A DNA stretch of 64,000 bases from Eucommia ulmoides (taxonomy: Eukaryota; Streptophyta; Magnoliopsida; Garryales; Eucommiaceae): positions 3,658,001 through 3,722,000 of the forward strand of contig CM028326.1 in the NCBI GenBank assembly GCA_016647705.1, in the 5' to 3' direction. A model generated the notes under the pieces. That model was not told the origin of the DNA. It did no database searches and worked only from the letters and a program-made list of their open reading frames with translations. Position numbers and translations under genes: made by a program. Positions 47,661 to 62,600 of the stretch are shown piece after piece (the first letter of the stretch is position 1; the number at the start of each line of letters is the position of its first letter).

Positions 47661-50600
47661 ATGCTAATTTTACCGCCAAAACAAATGCTCACTCCTCCTC
47701 TGCTTCGTCTTTCTGCGCTGCCCGAAACCCAATTCAGAAATCTACACCGATTCCCAGTTCCCATATTCGAATTCAAAACCTCAATTCACTTTACACCCTT
47801 CTCACCACACACGTCGCTGCATCAAAATTCCAGTAAAAGGATTCCTGGGTCTCGGAGTGTTTTCCCTTGCAATTCTAGCTCGAATTCTTCATTTTCGTAT
47901 TCAGTTGATGACGATTTCGATGTCGAATTGGGACGCATGTTGTCGTTATTGCCGGAGGAGATGCGGCGGAGGGTCAGCGAGCACCCGGAGATCCGGCAAT
48001 TGATCGAGGTGGTCATGGATTTGGGTCGGAAGCCGCTTGCTCGGTTTCCTTCAGGTGACTTCGTTCTGTCGGATCATCCGATTAGCATGGAAGACCTTGA
48101 ACAGGCAACTTCGCAGGTATAACTGATTATTGCCTATCAGGTGTTTGATGAATTGCACAGAGTTATAGTTTCATCTCTAGCATGTGATGTTCTTTTCTTT
48201 TGTTTCTATCAGTTATTCAGTTAGATAGTTTATGTTTACTGTGTTGAATCCCACATGGCTTGATCCTGAACTATATATAAAGGGTAGGGCAATCTTCATC
48301 TTACAAGGCGTCTTTTGAGAGTGAGTTAGGTCCATTGGATTTTTTACACGGTATTAGAGCCAAGACTCTTGTCTTATGTTGGATGTGTTGAATACCATCA
48401 ATGTTGGGTCCCCCGATATCCGTTTGCAGTGATTTATTAAAAAGCCCAACTTGCGCGTGAGGGGGCATGTTGAATCCCACATTGATGTTTGGCCCTTTCC
48501 CCGATATTCGTTTTGCAGTAGTTTGTCAAAGTCCATCCTGCGCGTGGGAGCGTGTTGAATCCCACATCGCTTGTGTTACGTGATCTTGAACTATATATAA
48601 AGCCTAGGGCAATGTTGATATTACAAAATGTCTTTTAAAGTGAGTTAGGTCCATTGGGTTTTCTACATACTGCATTTACAGATGCCGGTGCAGTTCCAAT
48701 GATTGAATACATCTAATTCTTTGTAGAATTTGAGGGTTTTGATGTTTCCAAATAGTGTATATTTGAATTATGTCTTCTGGTTCATATCAGCTTTCCCATC
48801 ACAGGTTGGTGACTTTGCAGTTGACAATAGAGCAGGCATTAGCAGGACCTTGCACCGAATCAGTGCCATTAGAAACCGAAAGGGTGCAGTGATTGGCTTA
48901 ACTTGTCGTGTTGGCCGAGCGGTTTCAGGAAGCGCAAATTTATTGCGAGATTTGGTTAAAGATGGGGCTTCACTGTTGCTTATTGGGCCTCCTGGAGTAG
49001 GAAAAACAACAATTATAAGGTTAGCATTGAATGTGCATTTTTGAATACTTTGTCATTTTGCAAATGATGTAGTCTAGATAGGATCAGTGCTATACTGTCA
49101 CCACGTATATTGTCATGGGAGAGGTTTAATTGTTGAAATGTGTTGGGTTTATCCCACATCGGATGTGGAAGAGGTTGGTGTTTAGGTTATAAGTATGAAA
49201 GAAAGTCTTATTTCGTGAGCTAGGTTTTGGGGTGAGAGAAGCCTAAGACCACCCTATATTGGTATCAGAACCTAGATTACAACAACTCTGGCTTAATAGT
49301 CACAAAGGGAGAGACTGGTCAAGGGTTAGCCGATCAAAGGCCCTATGTGTGAGGGGGAGATTGTTGGGTTTATCCCACATAGGATGTGGAAGGGTTCATG
49401 GTCAGGTTATAAATGTGAGGAAAAGTCTTATCTCATGAACTAGTTTTTGGGGTAAAAGAGACCCAAGACCACCCTACGAGATGTATAGTATAATACAGTA
49501 GCTAAGAGCAAATGCTGTTTTGTTACTATTTTCATGTCAAAGGATCTAAACGCCATGACTTGGAATTTCCCAATTGGCAGGGACATAGCTAGGATGCTTG
49601 CAAATGATTACAGAAAGCGTGTGATGATAGTTGACACTTCAAATGAAATTGGCGGGGATGGTGACATTCCTCATGCAGGAATAGGTAATGCTCGCCGGAT
49701 GCAAGTCCCCCACTCTGATGTGCAGCACAAGGTATAAATTGGATCCATCCTCTCTTGTATCAACATAATAATTTACAAAGGATGTAAGACTTCTCAATTG
49801 GGTTCATTCATATAACCATGTAATTTAAAATTTAAACATAGATCTAATAAGGGTTCTTTCTGTCGGACTGTACGATTGATGTCTATGTCCATACAAACAT
49901 CAAAAATTGAGTTACGATTCTTATTGACTACATGTAAAATATTTTAACTTAAAGAAATAGACAATTTTAGAAAGAAAAAAATTGCAAACTAAATCACAAA
50001 TAAAGCTTGAAATTAAAGTAATTCATAATGAAAAAAAGTAACAAAAACTTTAATATCATCTTTTAGATGTAGCAAAAAGACTTGATATCAAACACAGTAA
50101 AAAGAAACAAATTTCAATCATGCAAAGTGTAACAACCCCCCAAAAATAAAAAGTGGAGTTGGGGCTTAAAAACCAACCCATGGTATTTGATTCTTGATCA
50201 AACTTGCTACATGCTTCATGATCCATAAAGATCCACCTTCTGAGCAGCAGAAACCATGTGCATGCCCTTCCTTTTCGGACCTCGAAACTGAATTTAGATC
50301 GGTTTGGAAATTTGTGAGGGATAAAACAGAGTGGAGGGTAAACTAAACCAACCAAATTAAAATAAAATGGATAAAATTAAATGAAATGAAACATTAAATA
50401 AAAAAAAAGAAAAAGAAAAAAAAAAGATGAAGTAGTAAGAAAATTGAAGCTTGGTTGAAAAAGAAAATTAATATACAAGCCAATGAAATAAAAAGCACAA
50501 ATTTGAAAAATTTAAAATAAAGTCTAAGGCGGACGGATGACCCTTGATCGATCATTATGGCGTAAACGGATTCATGTAGCCGACTTTACATAAGTGAGAT

Positions 50601-53600
50601 AAAGGTTTAGTTGTTGTTGTAAAGTCTAAGGAATGGACCAATAGAAACAAATACTAAACCAAGTAAAAAAGAGAGTATCAATTTCTTTTCTTTTAGAATG
50701 AAATGGTGTTCCTAGAATTTCGGCACTAAAAAATAGTGCACATGAACAGAAACAAATTTGTTCTTAGTCTTGGGACGCCTCAACCTAGTACCAAAGCAAA
50801 CCTAAATATTCACCTTTTCTCAAGTATAAAAATAAAATAAAAAATAAAAAAAGAAGTACAAAAAAAAAAGTCTGTTTGGGTTGCAAGAAAAATCAATGGG
50901 TACCCAATGCAAAAACGTACCTTGACATTGTTTTTAAGTGAAATGATAGCAAAATACCTCCACTTATCATGAGAACATTTCTTGAGAGGCAACACTTACA
51001 AATCAACCCCGGATCAATTTTAAAAATGTCTAAACCTGTTATGTCTGTCATGTTTTATATAATATATGTTAAAGTAAAAATGTGATATGAAAAGAACGAG
51101 AAAGTTTAACTATTGTGTTAACCTCTCCCACTATTTATAATAAGAATTAGGAAACCATACAGAAAACTCTAAGTAATAAAACAGACATAAATACCTTTTA
51201 ACACTCTCTTTCTAACTGGAGCATATATATTGTATACTCCTAACTTGTTACAAATGTATTTTATCCTTGAGCCCCCCAATGGTTTAGTAAATATATTAGC
51301 TAACTGATCAACTGAATTTACATGTTTAGTTTCAATTTGCTTCTGCAACAATTTTTTTTCGAATGAAGTAACAATCAACTTCAATATGTTTTATTTTCTC
51401 ATGGAAGACTGTGTTGGAAGCAATTTGAAGTGCTGCTTGATTATTACATACTAGATCCATCGGTGAAGAGTGTTCAAACCCAAGTTCTTCTAACAAATGT
51501 TTCAACCAAGTTAACTCATAAGTGGTATGGGCAAGTGCTCTGTATTCTGATTTTGCACTTGACTGTGCCACCATAGTCTGCTTTTTACTTTTCCAAGAGA
51601 CAAGGTTACTATCAACGAACACACAATATTCAGTAGTAGACTTCCTATCCGAGGACGATTCGGCTCAATCTGCATCCGTGTAGCCCTTTATTTGAGTATG
51701 ATCGAAGTTTTGATATAGCAGACCACAACCAAGAGCATCTTTCAAATAACAGAGAATACGGATCACTGTATCCCAGTGACAAGTCATTGGACGATTTAAG
51801 AACTGATTGATAACACTAACAACAAAGGAGATATCTGATCTGGTAACTGTCAGGTAGTTCAACTTCCCAACTAATCGTCTATATTGTGCTGAATCTGTCA
51901 GTGGTACGCCTTGATCTGCTAACAGTTTGGTGTTAGGATCCATAGGTGAGTCAATCGGTTTAGCTCCTAACATTCCTGTTTCGCTCAATAGGTCAATGAC
52001 ATATTTTCTCTAAGACAGGTAAATGCCTTGACTTGATCGAGCGACTTCAATTCTCAAGAAGTACTTTAAGTGACCAAAATCTTTCGTTTGAAACTTACTA
52101 TTTGTAGAAATTTTAATGGGCCTAACTCACTCTCAGAAGACGTCTTGTAAGAGGAGGATTGCTCTTGGCTTTATATATAGTTCAGGATCAGGTAACACAA
52201 GCGATGTGGGATTCAACATGCCCCCTCACGCGCAGGGTGGACTTTGACAAACCACTGCGAACGGATATCGGGAGGCCTAACATCAATGTGGGATTCAACA
52301 CGTCCTCTCACGCGCAGGGTGGACTTTAACAAACCACTGCGAACGGATATCGGGCGGCCCATCATTGATGTGGGATTTAACACACTCAACATCAATGTGG
52401 GATTCAACACGCCCTCTCATGCGCAGGGTGGACTTTGACAAACCACTGCAAACGGATATCGGGCGGCCCATCATTGATGTGGGATTTAACACGCCCAACA
52501 TCAGACAAAAGCCTGGCTCTGATACTATGTTAAGAGGTTCCAATTTAAAGCCATATGATACTAAGTGAAGTAACTCTTTTGATTTATATAGTGGTTTGTG
52601 AACTCTTATATGAGCGATATGGGATAGGAATTTAACACCCGTCCTTGAGTGCAACCCCCGGTTTGCACAAATGATTTGATTATGAGGAAATGATGAAAAA
52701 TATGCAACCACTGGCTTACACATATGATTTGATTACGAGGGAATGAGAGACCCATAATTTTGGCTCTGATACCATGTAGAAATTTTAATGGGCCTAACTT
52801 ACTCTCAGAAGACGTCTTGTAAGAGGAGGATTGCCCTTGGCTTTATATATAGTTCAGGATCAGGTAACACAAGCGATGTGGGATTCAACATGCCCCCTCA
52901 CGCGCAGGGTGGACTTTGACAAACCACTGCGAACGGATATCGGGAGGCTCAACATTAATGTGGGATTCAACACTATTCAAAAACTTTTTGAGTTCCTGAA
53001 TACTACCGTAGTCATCCCCGGTAATCACAATGTCATCCACATACACAATCAACAATATTCTCCCGACTTTACTATGCCTGTAGAAGACGAAATGATCGAT
53101 TCTACATCGTCGAAGACCAAACTCAGTGACCATTTCACTAAATCTTCCAAACCATGCTTGAGGAGACTACTTGAGGCCATAAATAGATTTCTTCAAGCGA
53201 CATACCAATCCAGACTCCCCCTGAGCAACAAACCCAAGAGGTTGCTCCATAAATACTTCTTCAGTCAGATCGCCATTTAAGAAAGCATTCTTAATATCGA
53301 GTTGATATAATGGCCAACGAAAAGTGGCAGCCAAAGAGATAAACAAGCGAACAGAAGCGAGCTTGGCAACTGGAGAGAAGGTCTCAGAGTAATCAAGGTC
53401 GTATACCTGAGTATAGCCTTTAGCAACTAAGCAAGCCTTGAGTCGATCAATGGAGCCATCCGGATGAACTTTGACAGTGTACACCCATTTACATCCAACT
53501 ATTGTTTTGTTAGGCGGAAGCGAGACTAGATCTCAAGTGCCATTCTGATGTAAGACAAACATTTCTTCTTCCATTGCTTTTGCCCAACCAGGGTGAGTGA

Positions 53601-56600
53601 GGGCCTCTGAAACAAAATTAGGAATAGAAACAGAGGATAGAGAAACAACAAACGAGGAGTACAAAGGACATATGTGTGCATACGAAACAAAATTAGAAAT
53701 AAGATGGGTAGTACGTGTGCGCTTACCTTTCTATATGGCAATGGGCATGTCTAGGTCAGAGACGGATAGGTCGGCTGGAGAAGAATCTAAGGACACAGAG
53801 TCGATGGGCGCAACAGCGGAGGGGGCCTTCTGGCGACGAGAGTAGACCTGCAAAGGAGCTGAAGAACGACTAGGCGGGATAGGATCCGGAGTAGAGGAAA
53901 ATAGTGTAGGGTTTGGTACACTTGGCAAGGGAAGCGTAACATCCAAAATGTCTCGAGAGGAAGGGGCAGAAAAGTAAGGGGCAGACTCAAAGAATGTAAC
54001 ATCCGCACACACAAACAAGCGACGTAATGATGAATTATAACAACGATAACCCTTTTGTGTGCGAGAATAATCGAGGAAGACACATTTTAAAGCACGGGGA
54101 TCTAATTTGTCCCTGCCAGGAGTCAATTGATGAACAAAAGAAACACACCCAAATATTCGAGGAGGTAAACTAAATAAGGGAGAACGAGGAAAAAGAATGG
54201 AATGGGGAACCTTGCCGTTGAAGGTAGAGGACGGCATCTTGTTGATTAAGAAGCAGGCGGTAAGAACCGCATCACTCCAGAAATGTTTGGGAACGTTCAT
54301 CTCAAAAAGAAGAGTACGGGCTACTTCTAGGAGATGTCGATTCTTACGCTCAGTAACTACATTTTGTTGCGGTGTGTGAGGACAAGAAGACTGATACAAG
54401 ATACCAAAGTGTGACATAAATGAAGTAAATGGCTGAGAAAAGTATTCTTGAGCATTATCACTGCGAAGAATACGAACTAGTACATTAAATCGAGTTTTAA
54501 TTTCAGCATAAAACGCACGAAAAATCGAGAATAATTCTGAATGATCTTTCATTAAATAAAGCCAAGTAACTCTGGAAAAATCATCCACAAATGTCACAAA
54601 ATAATGAAAACCTAATGTAGAAGTAACACGAAAAGGACCCCAAACATCTGAATGAACTAAACTAAACGGACTCGATGCTCGAACATGAGTTAGGGAAGCA
54701 AATGAAATACGATGATACTTACCTAATTGACAAGACTCACACTCTAACGAAAACAAATGACGCAAATTAGGAACAAGTAACTTGAGGTTGCCAAGGCAGG
54801 GATGACCAAGGCGACAATGGATCTGGTGAGCGGAGGCAACAACAGGGCAGGTAGTTGGTAGGATAGCAGGACTCTCTTCATGGTCATCAAAGTAATATAG
54901 GCCATTTTCCTCACGCCCGATGCCAATCGTCTTCCGCGTCCTCAAATTCTGGAGAATGACAAAATTAGGAAAAAATGAGACAGAACAATTAAGGTGTTTG
55001 GTAAGCTTACTGACTAACATCAAATTAAAAGAAAACGAAAAAATATACAAGACAGAGGATAGAGATAAGGAGGGTAAGGGTGCCATTGTGCCAATGCTAC
55101 GGATAGGGACAGTGGAACCATTAACAACTGTAACAGGAGACAACGAAGGAGATGACTGAATATGTGTAAAGAGGGAAGAAGAAGAAGTACCTGACATGTG
55201 ATCAGTGGCAGCAAAATCTATGACCCAGGGTGTAGGAAGGGAAAGACGAATTGAAAGATAGGCAGTAGAAGTACCTCGTTGAGCTAAAGAAGCAATGGGA
55301 AGAGATGCCTGTTGGGATGCCTTATACTAAAGGAATTGAGCATATTCATCATCAGAGATGTCTTTGGCCGCCTGAGATTTTGGAATAGTAGGAGTATTTG
55401 GATAAGATGTCACTGCATTGGCGAATTTGGGAGGACGGCTAACTAAATCCCAACATGTTTCTCGAGTATGATTATCCTTTCCGCAAAAAGAGCACTGTCG
55501 ATGTGAGCCACGACCGCGACCACTACGTCTACCCCGAGGGCCACCACCACGAGAGAAACCACCACCACCACGAGAAAAACCACCAAGACCACCACTGAGT
55601 GAAATACCACGATCTCGTGTAGGAATCTGAGTAACAAGCGCCGAATGCTCAGATGACGCAGACGAACTCAAGCCAGACACATTATCCTTGGTAGTGCTAC
55701 GCGAGACGAGAGAATACATTTCGGTGATAGTCGGAAGAGTAGCACTGGAAAGAATCTGAGATCGGACTGGTTCAAATTCTGGGAGTAATCCAGTCAAGAA
55801 CTTTATGACAGCCATCTGCTCACGTTGCTTTTGTATTTCTTTCAGATCGATCGTCATCGGTAGGATAATATTCATCTCTTCATAGAGGCTGTTGAATGTG
55901 ACAAAATAATCTGTAATGGATTGCGTGCCTTGCTGAAATTGGAAGTACTCTATCGATAAATCCTACATCCTGGTGAAATTACTGGAATATAATATACGAA
56001 GATACTCCCATATATCTTTGCACGTATCTAAATGAGTACATAGATTAGCAACTTGAGGCTCCATCGAATTCCACAACGATGCTACAATTTGCACATCAGC
56101 CTGAATCCAGTCGTCATACTTTTTATCATCTGTTGCCGGAGCGGATTCCGTGAAGTGACGATGTTTTCCTTGTCCAGTGAGGGTTATTTTCACAGCCTTA
56201 GACCAATTTAAATAATTGGTTCTGTTCAACTTACGGGTTGTTAATGGTTGAGGTGTAGCCATCGACATTAGTACTCTCCAATACAACAACTAAAAAACAA
56301 CTTGCACAAGGGAAACAAACCAACAATATAAACAACTGTAGGGCTTAAACGAAGAACATGAGAATCAGAACAATACTCACGAACATCTGTAGGGCTGTCT
56401 TACGAACAATAACCAGAAGCAACAGCGGCAGTCTCAAGTCAGCGCAATTGAAGGCCGGCAAAGGTCCGGCGACGTCAGAGGAGATGACGGTGACGTGGAC
56501 GACGTCAATAGTGGACAGCGAGTAGGAGATCTGGTTCGCGATGATGGTACAACTCGATTTTCGGGTCGATGATGGTTCGCGATGATGATGGCAGCTCGGA

Positions 56601-59600
56601 ATGGCCTGGGTGACGGTCAGCGAGGCTTGGAATAGCCTGGGCGACGATGGCGAGGGGCGGATCTGAGTGTGTTGAGCGGTGGCGGCGGGGGCTTGTGGGC
56701 TGCTAGGGTTTTAGTTTTTTTTTTTTTTTTTCCTTATGAACAGTTGGCAGGGGAAAAGAGAAGAATTTTTTTTTTGGTTTGAACAGATCTATGGAATTAA
56801 TCTCCCATAACCTGCTCAGGATACCATGTTAAAGTAAAATGGTGATATGAAAAGAACGAGAAGACTTAACTATTGTGTTAGTCTCTCCCACCATTTATAA
56901 TAAGAATTAGGAAACCATACAAGAAATCTTAAGTAATAGAAAAGACATAAATACTCTTTAACATAATAGATAGTATACATAGACAGTTAGACACCCACAA
57001 GTTTGATAGGCCCTAGGTTCTAGAAGGAAGGGTAGTTTAGGTAGATCCCATTAGTAGTTGTTATTAGGCATCTTTCTGTTATAGGTTATTTTACAAATTC
57101 TGTTAAGGGGAGAGAAGGAGGAGAATATAAGGAGATAGCTGAGGGAGAATAAGGTATTGAGAAATTGTGAATTGTTTGTACTGAGCGTATCTCATTCTGG
57201 GAGAGATTCAAACCTCTCAAAAGCTTGGTTTATCTTTTTATCTTTCAGTTGTTTAATAAAAGCTCATCATCATTGAATTTCAATCATAAAATACCATAGC
57301 TACTAATCTGGTTCATATCAGAGTTTTACTACGATCACATTTCTCGTTGAATTTTAGAATTAATGTGCAAATACTGGCACACATTATTTATGCAACTGAA
57401 TCAGTTCGTTATATTCTTCATTTACATTCTTTTACAGTCACTGTTGCTATTGAAATTTGAGAAGCGTGCTCAGATATGTAGCTTTATATTCTATAGGTGT
57501 TGATAGAAGCAGTTGAAAATCACATGCCGCAAGTAATTGTAATTGATGAAATTGGCACAAAGCTCGAAGCAATGGCTGCGAGCACAATTGCACAACGTGG
57601 AATTCAGCTAGTTGCTACTGCTCATGGAGTGACTATCGAAAATTTGGTGATGAATCCATCTCTAGAAATGCTTGTTGGAGGAGTTCAGGTGAATCAATCA
57701 TTTCTGTAATTATTAATGAGTAGTTGAAGTTTCTGTTTGGAACATCGGACTAAAATTGAAGCCTTGGAATTGGCATTGTGAATTAACACACGTAAATTTT
57801 TACACTTTTACATACGTTCATTTCTAATTTCATTTATGAAGCTCCAATTCCAAGAAACCAAGCGCTACCTTAGGAATGAATATATGCAAAAATTCTTAGA
57901 TTTTTATATGCCTTCATTTCTAATTCCAATTCTGGAACTCCAATTCCTTGAAACCAAAGGCTACCCAAGATTTTTTACTTGAAGGCTTTTTTCACGTATG
58001 AGGCATTGCTATGCCTTTTCGGTATTAGTCACAGTTATGCATCCATTTGTCAGAGTGTGACGCTTGGAGATGAAGAGGCAAGCAGGAGAGGGGTTCAGAA
58101 AACAGTGCTGGAGAGGAAAGGACCATCAACTTTCAATTGTGGAGTGGAAATAATTTCGAAGACTGAGCTGCGAATTCATCAGAGTTTAGAAGCAACTGTT
58201 GATGCTATCCTTTGTGGTTAGTCTCTCTCTCTGTCATCATTTCTGTTATCCCTATGGTTTTTGACTTCTGACATTATTGTCTCACATGCTCTTGCTTTTA
58301 TGTTGAGGAAGGTCGTTTCCCTCCTTTTGAAGTCCGAAAAACAAATCCGGGACGAGAAGACGAAACATTACATGCTGAACCAGCCATTCACGGTTCGTCA
58401 TACGAAACAAATGAGAATATTGAAGAAATTCTACAGAAGAACGATGTGAATTCTAACCATAATGAATTCGTTTCTGAATTACCTCCAAGCATGGAAGAGA
58501 GTTCTTCTAAAGAAGGCCGAGGCCTTTGTTTATTTCTTTATGGGGTAAGACATCATCGCCACTAGTTAACAGATTTATGTAATTTAACTTGTCTTATACT
58601 TCCGTGGCTAAGTTGTCAGTTGTCTCAAAAATTTTAGCTTCTTATACTTGTTAGAATCCCACATCGAATTTGTGAAGCTTCTGATAGAATACTCTCAACA
58701 AATTGATAAAATCAACAATTAAAATAGGGAACTAAATGATAAAGGAAGTCTGAATGGATATTACTCAACGATTGAATGAAAAATTACAGTAAAAACAGTA
58801 ACTGAAGCTAGGAATTCGAGAGCCTAGTCTCTCCCTTTTGATCTCACTATTTCGATGCTTTTCTCTTCCCTCCCATGGCTATTTATAGATGAATCAGCAA
58901 CTAACGCTCATCAAATAGCTAACAAACTCAACTGACTAACTATATAACAAACTCAACCATTTCCAGCTCATCACAACTAACTCTCTGCTAACAGAAATTG
59001 GAAGTTTCTTCTGCAACTAATTCTTCATCCCTTTTCTCAGCCTTTGCCGCACATATAAGTGCTTTTAATCAATGGTCTATCAATACCGCCCCCTTGGAAT
59101 CTCACCTTGTTCTCAAGGTGAAAGGTGGGAAATTGTGCATTGAGAAACTCAAACTCTTCCCATGATGTCTCAAAATCCGGAAGATGCTTCCACTTAATCA
59201 ATACCTCCAACTTTTCTTGAGCATTGTAGCGTAATCCGTTCACTGCTACTGGCTCCACTTGCCACTCCATCTCTTTCGTAAGAACCTCAGGGATGGGTTG
59301 CACCCTGGTAGTCACGCGTACTGCTTTCTTCAATATTGAAATATGAAATACTGGATGAATGGAGGTAGTAGAAGGCAAGTCCAACTTATATGCCACAGCG
59401 CCAACTCGAGTCAGCACTTGATAAGGGCCGAAAAACTTAGGAGATAACTTCTCATTGGCTTTTCTTGCCAAAGACTTGTGACGATAAGGATGCAGCTTGA
59501 TATAGACCCAATCTCCAATCTCAAATTCGACTTTGCGGCGCTTCTTATCCGCATAGTCCTTCATGCGTTTCTGAGAGCGATTCAAATGAAATTTAAGTTC

Positions 59601-62600
59601 TTCTAAAATGTGATCCCGAACTTGTAATTGAGCATCTACCTCGGACATAAGAGTAGAACCCACTTCAAAACGTAACAACGGTGGTGGATCACGACGATAT
59701 AGAACGCAGAATGGAGTAGTGTGCATGGAAAAATGGAATGAAGTATTGTACCAATACTCCGCCCAAGGTAACCATGTAACCCACTGCTTGGGTTTGTCTC
59801 CTGCGAAACACCTTAAATAGGTCTCAATGCTCCGATTGACGACTTCAGTTTGTCCATCTGTTTGCAGGTGATAAGCGGTGCTGTGTTTCAATGATGTACC
59901 CTGTAAACGGAATAGCTCCGTCCAAAATTTGCTTAGAATCACCTTATCACGATCCGAAACAAATGGAGCGGGGTACCCCATGTAAGCGGATAATCTCTTT
60001 CACGAATACCGCTGCAACATCTGGAGCACTAAAAGGGTGTTTAAGTGGGATAAAGTGAGCGTATTTCGACAGTCGGTCAACCACCACAAATAAACAATTG
60101 AACCCATTGGATTTAGGCGGCCCCCTTCCACAAAGTCCATGGATAAGTCTTCAAAAACTCGTTCCGGAATTGGTAGTGGTTGCAGTAATCCTGTAGGACT
60201 TAGAGCCACATGTTTATTCCGTTGAGAAATTGAGCATTCGGCCACATAACGCTGCACTTGTTTCCTCATACCCGCCAATAAACATCTCGGGACAGCCGCT
60301 GGAATGTCCGTAAGACCCCAAAATGTCCTCCCATTTTGCCCCCATGATATTCTGCTAGCAATGTTGGAACGAGAGTGGATGTTGACGGAATCACCATCCG
60401 TCCTTTGTATAATAAAATGCCGTGCGGTATGCTGTAGTCCGGAAATGAGTCTGATCCTTGTAATAGCTGCTGTTTGATCGGACCATAAAGGATCTCGGAG
60501 TCAACGGCGTTGTTCAGCTCATTGTCTTGTACACAACATGAAACAGTGAGGACAACCAACTCACAACCTTCTTCTCTCCGTGATAACGCATCAGCTGCTT
60601 TGTTCTTAGGACTAGGTCGGTATTCGATGTCAAAATTGTAACCCCACAGCTTCATAACCCATTTCTGATGCTCAAAATTGTAACCCCACAGCTTCGTAAC
60701 CCATTTCTGATGCTCGTTAGATACCAGTTGTTGGTCAAGCAAAAACCGCAAACTTCTTTGGTTGGTACGCACAATGAACTTGCGTCCCAACAGATAAGGT
60801 CGCCACTTTTGGATCGCTAAAACAATAGCCATCAGCTCGCACTCGTATACTGACTTAGATCGATCCCGTTGGTTAAGGGCTTGACTAAAGAATGCGATTG
60901 GTCTCTGGTTTTGCATTAATACCGCGCCGATGCCAAAACCCGAAGCGTTCGTTTCCACCACAAACGGTTGATGGAAATTAGGAAGAGCTAATACGGGAAC
61001 CGTTGTCATTGCCACCTTCAAAGCCTCGAATGGTTTTTGTGCTTCCTCATTCCACCCAAAACGATCCTTCTTGAGTTGATTGGTGAGTGGTGCCGCTATG
61101 TGCCCATAATTGTGGACAAATTTCCGATAGTACCTCGTTAAACCCAAGAATCCTCGTAGGGCTTTTAGGTTAGGAGGGATTGGCTATTCCACCATCGCTT
61201 GGATCTTCTTAGGGTCTGCTGCTACCCCTGTAGCCGATACAATGTGACCCAAGTATTCTAACTCATGCTGTCCAAAAATGCATTTCTTGAGGTTAACCAC
61301 CAATGGATGAATCTTCATCGTCTCCAAAACCGTCCTCAAGTGTTCCAGATGATCCTCCATAGATTTACTATACACCAAAATGTCATCAAAGAATACCAAT
61401 ACAAACTTTCGTAAGTGTTGTTTAAATATCTCATTCATCAAAGCTTGAAAAGTCGCCGGGGCATTCATTAACCCAAACGGCATCATCAAGAACTCGTAGT
61501 GGCCTTCATGAGTCCTGAAGGCTGTCTTAGGCACATCTCGAGGGCTCACTCTAATTTGGTGATATCTCGACTTGAGATCCAATTTAGAAAAGAATTGTGC
61601 TCCATATAGTTCATCTAAGAGCTCCTCTATCACCGGCATTGGAAATTTGTCTGGAACAGTCACTCGATTCAAAGCTCTATAATTAACACAAAATCTCCAG
61701 CTACCATCTTTCTTCTTTACCAAAATCACGGGACTCGAAAATGGGCTATGGCTCGGCTGTATGATACCGACTGACAGCATGTCACCGACCAAACGCTTGA
61801 TCTCATCTTTTTGCACCTGTGGATACCGGTATGGTCTCACACTTACTGGTTCAACGCCTTCCTTCAAAATGATACAATGATCTCGCTCCCGTTGAGGGGG
61901 TAGTCCCCTCGGCTCCTTCAGCACTTCCGGATATTCTTGTAGCAGTTTGTTGACAGCTTGGGACACCTCCATGGCTAATTCTTCTTCTCCATTCCCTGAC
62001 ACTAAGGTCCCCAATTCAAGCAAATACCCAGATCCTTCATGCTGCACAGTACGTATTATTGCCTTGAGCGATATCTCCCTTTAGAATCAGCAACTCACTG
62101 GTTCAACGCCTGCACAATACGCTTGTTATATGATTAGCCTAGTCTCTCCCTTTTGATCTCACTATTTCGATGCTTTTATCTTCCCTCCCCATGGCTATTT
62201 ATAGATGAATCAGCAACTAATGATCATCAAATAGCTAACAAACTCAACTGACTAATCATATAACAAACTCAACCATTTCCAACTCATCACAACTAACTCT
62301 CTGCTAACAGAAATTGGAAGTTTCTCCTGCAACTAATTCTTCATCCCTTTTCTCAGTCTTTGCCGCACATAAGTGCTTTTAATCAATGGTCTATCAGCTT
62401 CTCACAGTGGTCTATATATGGAAAGTGCGCTACTTGACACTATATGATTTTAAGTTGGAACCTCCTAAGATTGCGTTAGAGTTAGGTTTAGGAAGTCTCG
62501 TTTGTTTGTCCCCGATTGTTTGAATTTTTGTTTAGTCTCTTCTGTTTTTTGATCGTATCATGTGCAAAACGGGGTTGCACGTAAGGGTGGGTGTTAGTAT

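Larger units (their letters stand above)
51067..56963 (-). mobile_element. LTR/Copia retrotransposon in intron 3 of the SPD1-like gene
   Basis: Fossil. Two 137-bp LTRs (51067-51203 and 56827-56963, TGTTAAAG...AACA), with the primer site TGGTATCCTGAGCAGG next to the right one, set the orientation as minus, antisense to the host gene. Parts in order: gag-like region with zinc knuckle [17 protein letters not shown]-pre-integrase (HCRLGHP), integrase core, reverse transcriptase ([14 protein letters not shown]) and RNase H ([11 protein letters not shown]). The order integrase before RT is Copia. Coding sequence is broken in several places, and a TRIM is inserted in it. The LTRs differ at roughly a tenth of positions, suggesting several million years. 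The 5-bp duplication is not exact. Confidence 0.93.

Noticed and set aside
48242-48667. Cassandra-type TRIM with a 5S RNA promoter
   Set aside because: The LTRs contain no 5S-like A-box/C-box sequence; they start TGTTGAATCCC and use an ordinary layout.
53731-56289. Host genes inside intron 3
   Set aside because: The long minus-strand frames are gag and integrase parts of the Copia element bounded by the LTRs at 51067 and 56827.
59037-62047. Host genes inside intron 6
   Set aside because: They are reverse transcriptase, RNase H and integrase parts of the Gypsy element bounded by a GCTTC duplication.
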